Below are positions 1 through 7,777 of a stretch of 64,000 bases of DNA, one piece after another. The notes below the pieces were generated by a model, which saw only the letters and a program-made list of their open reading frames with translations, made no database searches and was not told where the DNA came from. The translations under genes and the position numbers were made by a program. Origin of the DNA: Cellulosimicrobium funkei (GTDB lineage: Bacteria; Actinomycetota; Actinomycetes; Actinomycetales; Cellulomonadaceae); contig NZ_SOZH01000002.1 of NCBI RefSeq assembly GCF_004519295.1, positions 219,117 to 283,116 of the forward strand, given 5' to 3'. Each line of letters begins with the position of its first letter. Position 1 is the stretch's first letter.

Positions 1-25
1 CTGACCGCCGCCGTCTGCCTGCCGG

Positions 26-58
26 TTGACATCTCGTCGTTTAATGAACATAGTTCAT
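26..58 (+). promoter_or_regulatory. Promoter with overlapping GntR/YtrA-type operator
   Basis: TTGACA at 26-31 and CATAGT at 49-54 are separated by 17 bp and form a good promoter. A perfect inverted repeat, ATGAAC-ATA-GTTCAT (44-58), overlaps the -10 hexamer. It lies about 30 bp before a membrane-protein gene that is followed by a YtrA-subfamily GntR regulator. Such regulators commonly bind short palindromes in front of their own operon and repress it. The assignment of this regulator to this site is inferred from position and symmetry. Confidence 0.6.
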
Positions 59-88
59 GATCAATAAACTTCGACGGAGGTGGTCGCC

Positions 89-1048
89 GTGGGCGTGGTG
101 TCGTGGATGCTGGGGAACCCGTTGCCGTTGCCGGTCGCGCTCGGGGTGGACCTCGCCCTGCTCGCTCTCGTCGTCGCGGTGGGGCTGGTGTGGTCCGACG
201 GCCGTCGGGCGGTGGTCACCGGCTCGGCGGGGCGTCGTGCCGTGCGGCACGCCGCCCTCACGAGCGCCGGCGCGGGTCTGGTCGTCGCCGCGGGGCTCCT
301 GCTGCCCCCGGCCTACCTCGTGCTGGGCGTCGCGACGCTCGGCGCGCGCGGGACGGCGGTGCTGCCCCTCGTCGCGCTCCTCGGCGCCCTGGCCGTCCAC
401 GCGGTGGGCGAGCTGACGTGGCCTCGTCCACGGCACCGGCAGCGCGAGGCGCGCCTCGCCGTCCGGTCGGTCGCGGACGTCGCTCCCACCGTCACGCGCC
501 GCCTCGCCTGGGCGTGGACGGCGCTGCTCGTGGTCGCCGCGGTCGCGTTCGGGCTCGTGGCGTCGGGGCCGCGCGCGGTCTCGCGCGTCGTCGGGCCGGC
601 CGAGGCGTACACCGTCACCCCGTTCCCCGGCTGGCTGTGGACGGGGCCCGTGCTCGTCGTGGCCGCGGTGGCCCTGGTCGCCTCCGAAGCGGTGCTGCGC
701 CTCGTCCGCTCGCGTCCCGCGGTGGAGGACGTCGGCGAGGAGTGGGACATGTGGCTGCGGCGGCGGGTCGCCCGCCGTGTCGAGCGTGCGACCCAGCTCG
801 TGCTGGGGCTGACGCTGGGAGGGCTCGTCGCGTTCGCCGGCCTCTCGCTGCGCTGGCTCGGCCTGGGGAACGGGGACGGCGCCGTGCTCGGGCCCGGGCC
901 GAGCGCGGGAGAGATCGTCGCCGGGAACGTCCTCCTCGCCCTCGCGGCAGGACTCGTCCTCGTCGTCCTCGTGGCGGCGGTGTGGCCCGCGCGCGACCCG
1001 GCACCCGCCGCGCAGGCGCCGTTCGCTCCCGAGGCGGTCGCCGCGTGA
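89..1048 (+). CDS. Multi-pass membrane protein, GntR-operon partner
   Basis: This is a hypothetical integral membrane protein of about 319 residues, with hydrophobic segments near residues 7-30, 65-105, 140-165, 185-205, 235-255 and 270-300. I see no catalytic or transporter motif. GTG at 89 is preferred because GGAGG at 76-80 lies 8 nt upstream; the in-frame GTG at 80 overlaps that Shine-Dalgarno sequence. The stop overlaps the GTG of the next gene (GTGA), so the two are translationally coupled. YtrA-type GntR genes are usually coupled to membrane proteins or ABC transporters they control, so this protein is probably regulated by its neighbour through the palindrome at 44-58. Its function is unknown. 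Confidence 0.75.
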   Translation: MGVVSWMLGNPLPLPVALGVDLALLALVVAVGLVWSDGRRAVVTGSAGRRAVRHAALTSAGAGLVVAAGLLLPPAYLVLGVATLGARGTAVLPLVALLGALAVHAVGELTWPRPRHRQREARLAVRSVADVAPTVTRRLAWAWTALLVVAAVAFGLVASGPRAVSRVVGPAEAYTVTPFPGWLWTGPVLVVAAVALVASEAVLRLVRSRPAVEDVGEEWDMWLRRRVARRVERATQLVLGLTLGGLVAFAGLSLRWLGLGNGDGAVLGPGPSAGEIVAGNVLLALAAGLVLVVLVAAVWPARDPAPAAQAPFAPEAVAA

Positions 1049-1482
1049 GCCTCGCCGTCCGGATCGACCTCGACTCCACGACCCCGCACTACGAACAGCT
1101 CCGCGCGCAGCTCGCCGCGCTCGTCACGGCGGGCGACCTCGTGGACGGGCAGCGGCTCCCGACCGTCCGCGCGCTCGCCAACGACCTCGGCATCGCGCCG
1201 GGCACGGTCGCGCGCACCTACCGCGACCTCGAGGCCGCGGGCCTGGTCACCACCCGCCGCCGCGTCGGGACGCTCGTCACGGCGCCGCCTGCGACGCTCG
1301 ACCGGGCCGCCGTCACGGAGGCGGCCGCGCGCTTCGTCCGGCTGGCGCGGGACCACGCGCTCACGGACGGGGAGATCCGCGACGTCGTCGCGGCAGCGCT
1401 GCTGGGGGACCGGCGCGCCGAGAAGGCGGGCGCCGCCACCGCTCGGACCGAGGTCGAGCACCCCGCCACGTCAGGGAGCTGA
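1045..1482 (+). CDS. GntR-family transcriptional regulator, YtrA subfamily
   Basis: The protein has 145 residues. Its N-terminal winged helix-turn-helix (about residues 9-75) contains the typical stretch LPTVRALANDLGIAPGTV followed by AYRDLEAAGLV-like sequence (here TYRDLEAAGLV). The short C-terminal helical tail, without a large effector domain, is the mark of the YtrA subfamily. GTG at 1045 overlaps the stop of the preceding membrane-protein gene by 4 bp. The 3' end overlaps the convergent gene on the minus strand by 12 bp. It probably represses its own operon by binding ATGAAC-ATA-GTTCAT at 44-58; this link is inferred from position and palindrome symmetry. Confidence 0.85.
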   Translation: MSLAVRIDLDSTTPHYEQLRAQLAALVTAGDLVDGQRLPTVRALANDLGIAPGTVARTYRDLEAAGLVTTRRRVGTLVTAPPATLDRAAVTEAAARFVRLARDHALTDGEIRDVVAAALLGDRRAEKAGAATARTEVEHPATSGS

Positions 1483-2886
1483 GGCCGCGCCGACCGCGGT
1501 CGGCGTGCTCGGCGTCCCGGTGCCGGCGCCGGTGTCCGGCTCGCCGGCCCGCCGCGCCGCCCGTCGCGTGCGCAGCGCGGACGGCAGGCCCAGGCTCGCG
1601 AGGAGCGCGTCGGCCGCGGCGGCGAGCAGGACGGTCGTGAGCACCTGCACGACGACGGTCGCGACCGTCTCCAGCGGGCCGACGAGCGCGCGCCACGCGA
1701 CGATCCCCGGCTGGCCGACGACCGCCTGCGCGGCGGTGAGCACGACCTGCTCGGCGAGCGTGAGGAGCGCGAACGCGACGCAGAAGAGCAGCACCGCGCC
1801 CCAGCGGCTGCGCCACAGCATCCCGAGGGCCCCGACGAGGCCGCCGAACCGCCGGCCCGGGTCGAGCATCAGCGCCCACGCCCGCTGGGCGCCGCTCTCG
1901 CCGAGCGTCCGGTTGAACCGGTCGACGGCGCGGGCTGTCCGGCCGGTCGCGCCGCCGTCGCCCGGCACCGCGTGGGCGGGGTCGACGACGTCGATCGCCT
2001 CCACGCCGTACACGATCGTCCCGAGCGTGAGCCACGCGAGCGGGACCACGAGCCCGGTGACGACGCCCGCGACGAGGAGGGACGTCGTCGGGCCCACGGC
2101 GTCGACGAGCGGCTTGAGCGCGTCCACGCGCGCGACCACGCCGTCCCACCAGGTCGTCACCTCGACGACGACCACGCGGGTCGACCACCACTCGCGGACG
2201 CGCCCGACGAGGGCCGTGACGGTGAACGCGCCGACGACGATCCAGACGACCTCGCAGTAGCCCGCGGCGATGCGCACCGCGGCGGAGCGGGCGCTGTGCC
2301 GGGCGTCGCCGTCGCGCGCGGGGACGCCGCGGTCGAGGCGCCGCGCGAGCCGTTCCAGCAGGGTGCGGGCGAGCAGCGCGCCCGCGACGACGAGCACGAC
2401 GGTGAGCCCGAAGCCCTCGGGGACGGGGCTCGCGGTCTCGATCCCCGCGCCCGCGGCGAACGCGTGGTCGAGCGCGGCGGAGTCGATGTACGCCTGCCAG
2501 TCGGACGACAGCCCGCCGTAGAACTCGTAGATGACGAGGTAGGGCACGAGGACCGAGGCGATCGAGCCGAGCAGCGCCCGGACCTCGAGCCGGTCGCGCT
2601 CGGTGCGCGGCTCCCGGCGCAGGACGTGCAGCATGACGACGATCCCGACGACCGTCGCGAGCGGCGAGAAGCACAGCACGAGCAGGCCGAGCACCCCGGA
2701 CGACGGCGCGACGGCGAGCGCGGCCCGCAGCGCAAGCTCGTGCAGCACCTGCGCGAGGACGGCGACCGCGACGAGCGCGGGCCAGTGCCGGACCAGGAGC
2801 CGGCCGGCGTCGGCGAGGACGCGCAGGCCGGCGCGCAGGATCGAGTCCTGAGAGGGCGTCGTCGGGCTCGCCGGCGGGGCGGTCAC
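1471..2886 (-). CDS. Polytopic membrane protein, function unknown
   Basis: This 471-residue protein has a soluble N-terminus (MTAPPASPTTPSQDS), then about six to eight hydrophobic segments, for example around residues 38-55, 65-95, 110-125, 155-175 and 205-225, and further spans near 275-300 and 365-420. The C-terminal 40 residues are Arg- and Ala/Thr-rich and probably cytoplasmic. I recognise no domain. GTG at 2886 is the likely start. The gene is convergent with the GntR gene, overlapping its end by 12 bp, and is probably transcribed alone or with the upstream DUF4235 gene, which ends 57 bp away. Confidence 0.7.
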   Translation of the reverse strand: MTAPPASPTTPSQDSILRAGLRVLADAGRLLVRHWPALVAVAVLAQVLHELALRAALAVAPSSGVLGLLVLCFSPLATVVGIVVMLHVLRREPRTERDRLEVRALLGSIASVLVPYLVIYEFYGGLSSDWQAYIDSAALDHAFAAGAGIETASPVPEGFGLTVVLVVAGALLARTLLERLARRLDRGVPARDGDARHSARSAAVRIAAGYCEVVWIVVGAFTVTALVGRVREWWSTRVVVVEVTTWWDGVVARVDALKPLVDAVGPTTSLLVAGVVTGLVVPLAWLTLGTIVYGVEAIDVVDPAHAVPGDGGATGRTARAVDRFNRTLGESGAQRAWALMLDPGRRFGGLVGALGMLWRSRWGAVLLFCVAFALLTLAEQVVLTAAQAVVGQPGIVAWRALVGPLETVATVVVQVLTTVLLAAAADALLASLGLPSALRTRRAARRAGEPDTGAGTGTPSTPTAVGAASAP

Positions 2887-2943
2887 GCGCGCCAGGCTAC
2901 CCGGCGGCCCGTCCTCCCTCGCGCGGACGGAGCGGGCCGAGCG

Positions 2944-3219
2944 TCAGGCGCGCGACGCGAGGCGGGCGACGACGCGCTTCGCCTCCTTGCCCGCGAAGCG
3001 GCGGGCGAGGACTCCGACGCCCGCGGCGACGGCGGCGAAGGTCACGGCCTGGACGACGCCGACCTCCTCGTCGTCGAGGTCCTTCGGGGCGTCGTGCCCG
3101 GTGACCTTGGCCCAGACGAACGTGACGAGCTTCTGCGCGGCCCAGCCCGCGGCGAAGGTCAGGGCGACGGTCCCGACCTTGAGGGCCAGGGTCTGCTCGT
3201 TCTCGTTCGTGTCGGCCAC
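2944..3219 (-). CDS. DUF4235 small membrane protein
   Basis: This 91-residue protein matches the DUF4235 pattern: a first hydrophobic helix with ALKVGTVALTFAAGWAAQKL, a short loop with a WAKVTGHDAPKD segment, then a second helix (VVQAVTFAAVAAGVGVLARR) and a basic tail. DUF4235 proteins are small two-helix actinobacterial membrane proteins of unknown role. The GTG at 3219 is preceded by GGAGG. A second, divergent DUF4235 member lies at 11838-12158. Confidence 0.75.
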   Translation of the reverse strand: MADTNENEQTLALKVGTVALTFAAGWAAQKLVTFVWAKVTGHDAPKDLDDEEVGVVQAVTFAAVAAGVGVLARRFAGKEAKRVVARLASRA

Positions 3220-3325
3220 GAGGGGTTCCTCCGTCGGTCGGGGCGCCGGGCGGCGCCGGGCGTGCTCGCACGACCACCGTAGTGCGAAGTCGCCGCCCGC
3301 GCGTCGCCCGGCGCGCGCACCCGGC

Positions 3326-5863
3326 TCAGTCGTGGCTCACCGCGTCCAGGACGGGCAGGCGCGCGGCGCGCACCGCGGGCCACACCGCGGCGACGACGCC
3401 TACGACGCCGGCGAGCACGAGCATGGCGCCGAGCTGGGCCCACGGCACGGCGAGGGTCGTGAAACCCTGGTCCGCGAGCACCGACGGGAGCGCGGCGGCG
3501 AGGCCGGTCCCCACGGCGAGCCCGACGGCCGTGCCGAACACCGCGACGAGCACGGACTCGATGACGATCGTCGTCGCGAGCTGGGCCCGCCCGAGCCCGA
3601 CGGCCCGCAGCAGCCCGATCTCGCGCGTCCGCTCCGCGACGGACAGCGCGAGCGTGTTGACGATCCCCAGCACGGCGACGAGGACGGAGAGCCCCAGCAG
3701 GGCGTAGACGATCGCGAGGACCGACTCGACCTGGCCGGCGACGTCCGCGGCGAACTCGTCGGCGTCGAGCACGGACGCCACGACGTACGGCGCGACGGCG
3801 TCGGTCACGCCCGCGCGGACGGCCGCGAGGTCCGCGCCGGGCTCGGCGTCGAGGAACAGCATCTCCGTCGTCGTCGCGCCGACCGCGGCGGCCACGTCGG
3901 GCGGCAGGAGCAGGTCGACGGAGAACGCGTGCGAGTCGACCACCGCGCCGATGCGCACCTCCCGGGCGGGGAGGTCGGGCCGTGCCGGGTCGGCGAGCGT
4001 CAGGACGTCGCCCAGGGCCCAGCCGTGCTCGTCGAGCGCGTCCGCCATGACGGCGGCCTCGCCCCGCGCGTACGCGGCGAGGTCGCCCTCGGTCGCGGTC
4101 GTGCGCACGGAGCGCCCGAAGCCCTCGGCGGGGAACCCGACGACGAGCTGCGGCTCGCCGTCGACGACGACCTGCCCGTACGTCGTGACGTCGACGGCCG
4201 CGACGCCGGGCACGGCGCGGACGTCGCCCGCGACCCCGTCGGGGAGGTACGGCATCGCCGAGCGGACGACGAGGTCGGCCGCGGTCTCCTGGTCGACGAT
4301 GTCCTGCACGGAGACGCGGGTGGACAGCGCGAGGACGGACGTCGTCGAGACGAGCGCCATCCCGACGACGAGCGCGCCCGCGGTCGCCGCGGTCCGCCGC
4401 GGCTGGCGCGTGACGTTGCCGCGCGCGAGGCCGCCGAGCGGGCGGACCAGCGCGACGAACGGTGCGGCGAGGACGGTCAGCACCGGGCCGACCGCGAGCG
4501 GCGCGAGGAGGAGCACGCCCGCGACGACGCCGGCCGCGCCGAGGCCGAGGAGGGGCGCGCCCCCGCTGCCGACCACGGCCGCCGCGACGACGAGCCCTAC
4601 GCCCGCGAGCAGCGCGACGGTCCCGGCGACGGCACGGGCCCGCCCGGCTCCGGTGGGCCGGACGACGTCGGCGCGCATCGCCTCCACCGGGCGCACGAGC
4701 GCGGCGTGCCGCGCGGGCAGGGCGGCGGCGAGCACGGACACGACGACGCCGACCACGAGCGGGACGACGACCCCCGTGGTCGTGACGGGCAGCGTGCCGG
4801 AGAGCTCCATGCCGACGGCGCCGAGCCCGCTGCGGGCGAGCTCCGCGAGGCCGAACCCGGCCCCGACGCCGAGCAGCGCGCCGACCGCCCCGACGACCGC
4901 CGCCTGCCCCACCACGGAGCCGAACACCTGCGCGGGCGACGCGCCCACCGCGCGCAGGAGCGCGAGCTCGCGCGTGCGGCGTCGGACGTGCATCGAGAAC
5001 GTGGTGGTGATGATGAACGTGCCGACGAACAGCGCGAGCGCGGCGAACACCAGCAGGAACGTCGAGACGAACCCGAGCTGGTCGGTGATCGCCTCGCTCG
5101 TCTCGGCGCGCAGCTCCGCCCCCGTCAGCGCCTCGGCGCCCGCGGGGAGCGCGGTCGCGACGGCGTCCCGCAGCGCCTCCGGGGAGACGCCGTCGGCCGC
5201 GTACAGCGCGACCGACGGGACGAGGTCGTCGGGCGCGTACGTCGCGGCGGCGGTCCCGGCGTCGAGCAGGACGATCGTCGCGCCCGCCATCGGCGCGGAC
5301 AGCGAGACCTCGCCGACCACGCGCACGGGCCGCACGGCGTCGCCCAGCACGACGTCGGTCGTGCCGCCCACCGCGAGGCCCGACGCCGCGAGCGTCGCCG
5401 ACTCGAGCGCGACCTCGCCGCCGTCGCGGGGTGCGCGGCCGTCGACCACCTGGGGGCCGGGGTCGCGGGGGTCGTAGGCGACGCCGATGCTCGGCGCCTG
5501 GCTGCCGAGGACCGCGGTCCCGTCCGCGCCCACGAGCACCGCGGGACCGCTCACCTCGGGGAGCGCGAGCGCGACGTCGTCGCGCGCGCCGAGGTCGTGC
5601 GCCAGGTCCGCCGGGACGAGGCTGCGCGCCCCGCCGACCTGGGCCGACGCCGACATCAGCGCGTCCCCGGCCGACGACGCGCCGCGCACGTACGCGTCCG
5701 CCTGGACCGACGAGGCGACGATGCCGTCGAACGTGGTCGCGAGCATCGCACGCAGCGCGAACGTGCCGGTCACGAACGCGACGCCGATCGTCACGGCGAG
5801 CACCGAGAGGACGAGCTGCGCGCCGTGGGCGCGCACGCCGCGCAGCGCGATCCGGCCCATCAT
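3326..5863 (-). CDS. MacB/FtsX-family ABC transporter permease
   Basis: This 845-residue permease is built of two FtsX units. Each has an N-proximal membrane helix (near residues 16-38 for the first), a large extracytoplasmic domain and three further helices. The motif LALLRAVGASPAQVFGSVVGQ in the first half and EIGLLRAVGLGRAQLATT in the second are the paired coupling regions of this family. The longer reading frame upstream is not real: ATG at 5863 overlaps the TGA of the ATPase gene (ATGA), so the pair is translationally coupled. It forms the membrane part of an exporter, probably of lipids, peptides or an antibiotic; the substrate cannot be read from the sequence. Confidence 0.88.
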   Translation of the reverse strand: MMGRIALRGVRAHGAQLVLSVLAVTIGVAFVTGTFALRAMLATTFDGIVASSVQADAYVRGASSAGDALMSASAQVGGARSLVPADLAHDLGARDDVALALPEVSGPAVLVGADGTAVLGSQAPSIGVAYDPRDPGPQVVDGRAPRDGGEVALESATLAASGLAVGGTTDVVLGDAVRPVRVVGEVSLSAPMAGATIVLLDAGTAAATYAPDDLVPSVALYAADGVSPEALRDAVATALPAGAEALTGAELRAETSEAITDQLGFVSTFLLVFAALALFVGTFIITTTFSMHVRRRTRELALLRAVGASPAQVFGSVVGQAAVVGAVGALLGVGAGFGLAELARSGLGAVGMELSGTLPVTTTGVVVPLVVGVVVSVLAAALPARHAALVRPVEAMRADVVRPTGAGRARAVAGTVALLAGVGLVVAAAVVGSGGAPLLGLGAAGVVAGVLLLAPLAVGPVLTVLAAPFVALVRPLGGLARGNVTRQPRRTAATAGALVVGMALVSTTSVLALSTRVSVQDIVDQETAADLVVRSAMPYLPDGVAGDVRAVPGVAAVDVTTYGQVVVDGEPQLVVGFPAEGFGRSVRTTATEGDLAAYARGEAAVMADALDEHGWALGDVLTLADPARPDLPAREVRIGAVVDSHAFSVDLLLPPDVAAAVGATTTEMLFLDAEPGADLAAVRAGVTDAVAPYVVASVLDADEFAADVAGQVESVLAIVYALLGLSVLVAVLGIVNTLALSVAERTREIGLLRAVGLGRAQLATTIVIESVLVAVFGTAVGLAVGTGLAAALPSVLADQGFTTLAVPWAQLGAMLVLAGVVGVVAAVWPAVRAARLPVLDAVSHD

Positions 5864-6711
5864 CGGGCGGCCGCCGTCGTCGCTGCCGGGGTGGCGTGCG
5901 CCGGGGACGGCCCGGCGGGCGTGAGGGAGCCCAGCGTGTCGAGGACCGCCTGCGGCGTGGGGTCGTGGAGCTCGGTCACGAGGCGGCCGTCCGCGAGGAA
6001 GAGCACCCGGTGGGCGTACGACGCGGCGGTCGGGTCGTGCGTGACCATCGCGACGGACTGGCCGAGGTCGTCCACGGACGCGCGCAGGAAGCCCAGGACC
6101 TCCGCGGCGGCGCGCGAGTCGAGGTTCCCCGTCGGCTCGTCCGCGAGCACGATCGCGGGTCGCGACACCAGCGCCCTCGCGCACGCGACCCGCTGCTGCT
6201 GCCCGCCCGAGAGCTCGGCGGGCCGGTGCCCCAGCCGGGGGCGCAGGCCCACGGCGTCGACCACGCGGTCGAACCACTCCCGGTCGACGGGCCGCCGGGC
6301 GATCGCGAGCGGCAGCACGATGTTCTCCTCCGCCGTGAGCGTCGGCACGAGGTTGAACGACTGGAAGACGAACCCCAGGCGCGTGCGCCGCAGGCGCGTC
6401 AGGCGCCGCTCGCTCATCGCGGAGACCGTCTCGCCGTCGACGACGACGGTCCCCGCCGTGGGGGAGTCGAGCCCCGCGAGGCAGTGCATGAGTGTCGACT
6501 TGCCCGAGCCGGACGGGCCCATGATCGCGGTCAGCCGGCCCTTCTCGACGTCCACGTCCACGCCGTCGAGCGCACGCACCGCGGCCTCGCCGCGACCGTA
6601 GGTCCTCACCAGTCCTCGGGCCGTGGCGATCGCGCCCGCCGTCGTGCCACGCTCCGTGCTGCCCGCCCTCTTGCCTCCGGTGGCGACTGCAGCGATCGGT
6701 GAGCTGCTCAT
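5860..6711 (-). CDS. ABC exporter ATP-binding protein, MacB/LolD type
   Basis: The 283-residue ATPase has Walker A GPSGSGKST, a Q-loop in FVFQSFNLVP, signature LSGGQQQR, Walker B IVLADEPTGNLDS and an H-loop histidine in VTHD. This combination, particularly FQSFNL and DEPTGNLDS, is typical of the LolD/MacB group that pairs with FtsX-like permeases. About 30 N-terminal residues precede the ABC core and 25 low-complexity residues follow it. ATG at 6711 follows a GGAAGG sequence. The coupled permease starts inside its stop codon. Three CTCAGGG heptamers about 130-160 bp upstream are candidate response-regulator sites. Confidence 0.9.
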   Translation of the reverse strand: MSSSPIAAVATGGKRAGSTERGTTAGAIATARGLVRTYGRGEAAVRALDGVDVDVEKGRLTAIMGPSGSGKSTLMHCLAGLDSPTAGTVVVDGETVSAMSERRLTRLRRTRLGFVFQSFNLVPTLTAEENIVLPLAIARRPVDREWFDRVVDAVGLRPRLGHRPAELSGGQQQRVACARALVSRPAIVLADEPTGNLDSRAAAEVLGFLRASVDDLGQSVAMVTHDPTAASYAHRVLFLADGRLVTELHDPTPQAVLDTLGSLTPAGPSPAHATPAATTAAAR

Positions 6712-6837
6712 GGTCCTTCCCCTCTTGCGTCGTGGTGACCGGGCCAGGGCAGCCCGGTCACCACCGACCCTCGCGCGGGCACCGGCGCGCGGGCATCGGG
6801 GAACCGCCCGGACCTCCCCCTGGTCCCGTGGGAGGCA

Positions 6838-6869
6838 CTCTCAGGGATCTCTCAGGGTGGCGCTCAGGG
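6838..6869. promoter_or_regulatory. Three direct heptamer repeats upstream of ABC exporter
   Basis: CTCAGGG occurs at 6840-6846, 6851-6857 and 6863-6869, with 4- and 5-bp spacers. An 11-12 bp period places the copies on one face of the helix. Direct heptamers with 4-bp spacers are the usual target layout of OmpR-type response regulators and SARP activators. The site is 127-160 bp upstream of the ABC exporter start. The gap from 6712 to 7035 has no convincing gene and this is its only clear structure. No OmpR-type regulator is encoded in the window. Confidence 0.45.
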
Positions 6870-7035
6870 AAGGCGGTCGAGGGATGAGCGCCGCCGGAGT
6901 GACGGGGTGGACTAGCGGAGCCCGTGCTCGTGACGATCCCGAGGAACGCGGGCTCGCCGTGCCTCGCGACGTCGACGTTCGACGCGCACCGCAGCAGCGA
7001 CGCGGCGGCTGCGTTCGACAACGCGAGATTCTCGA

Positions 7036-7446
7036 TCAGTCGCCGATGAACCAGAGATAGCGATGGACGCGACGGGCGTCCCGGCAGAGGTCGGCTACGG
7101 CCTCGAGCGACGCGCGCTCCGCGACGCCGAGCGGGCCCGAGAGGAGCCGGTCGACCTCGACGAGGAGCTGGTGCATCTGACGAGCGTTGAAGATGGTGTT
7201 GGCGTACGGGTCGACTCCGCTCAGGAGCGGATACTCGGCAGGATCTCGAGAAGCATCTGCGGGAAGGTACGTCTGCTCGGCACGCCGGATGTCCTCGCCG
7301 CGCTCCCTGCGCAGGACCAGTGATATGGGCATGTCGTGGCCTCCCCGGAACATCGTGACGAGCCCGCCGTCGTACCTGTCTCGAACGATGGTGCAGACGT
7401 TCGTCGAGTAACCGGCAGGGTTCCTGGCTGTGCGCCCTCTGACCAC
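7036..7446 (-). CDS. Hypothetical protein with uncertain 5' end
   Basis: I do not recognise this soluble protein of about 136 residues. It reads as a natural globular sequence (for example FRGGHDMPISLVLRRERG, SGVDPYANTIFNARQM, VHRYLWFIGD). Base composition is lower in GC than in neighbouring genes, which suggests transfer. The first canonical start is GTG at 7446, but coding-like sequence (EYVFELLTS) continues in frame up to a stop at 7498-7500. The gene may therefore use a rare start codon or have lost its true 5' end. ATG at 7353 is a shorter alternative. It is divergent from the thiamine operon. Confidence 0.55.
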   Translation of the reverse strand: MVRGRTARNPAGYSTNVCTIVRDRYDGGLVTMFRGGHDMPISLVLRRERGEDIRRAEQTYLPADASRDPAEYPLLSGVDPYANTIFNARQMHQLLVEVDRLLSGPLGVAERASLEAVADLCRDARRVHRYLWFIGD

Positions 7447-7594
7447 GGTCGAGGTGAGCAGCTCGAAGACGTACTCGATGTCCCGTGCTTCGCGAGCCTA
7501 CAGCCGATGCTGGGGTGGTCCTTCTGCACCGACGGTAAGCACGGCGCGCTCCCTCCGAGAACCACTCGGAGCCGGTCGGTGTAGGCTCGCGGTG

Positions 7595-7686
7595 AACGAC
7601 AGGGGAGCTCCTGGAGGAGCTGAGAGTGCGGACCACCGCAGACCCTCGAACCTGATCCGGTTAGCACCGGTGGAGGAAGTCGGGAA
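7595..7686 (+). promoter_or_regulatory. TPP riboswitch (THI element)
   Basis: The sequence contains the conserved elements of a thiamine pyrophosphate aptamer in order: GGGGAGC at the P2 start, GCTGAGAG (CTGAGA at 7620-7625), a variable P3-like hairpin with GTGCGG/CCGC, GACCCTCGAACCTGATC (ACCTGATC at 7650-7657) and CGGTTAGCACCGG for the P4/P5 arm. GAC near 7598 can pair with GTC near 7680 to close P1. It ends about 90 nt before thiB, in the right place to hide the ribosome-binding site or terminate transcription when TPP is high. It explains why the ABC importer downstream is assigned to thiamine. Confidence 0.92.
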
Positions 7687-7777
7687 TCTCGATCACCTGC
7701 TCGCGCGGTCCGTCGCGCCCACCCGGCGCGCGGCCCGTCGGGCCGGTGGACCCCTCCTGAACGTCCAGGGAGGACAC

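Noticed and set aside
2987..6601. A 1204-codon open frame on the plus strand
   Set aside because: It is antisense to the ABC exporter genes, rich in Arg/Gly/Asp without domains, and results from high GC content.
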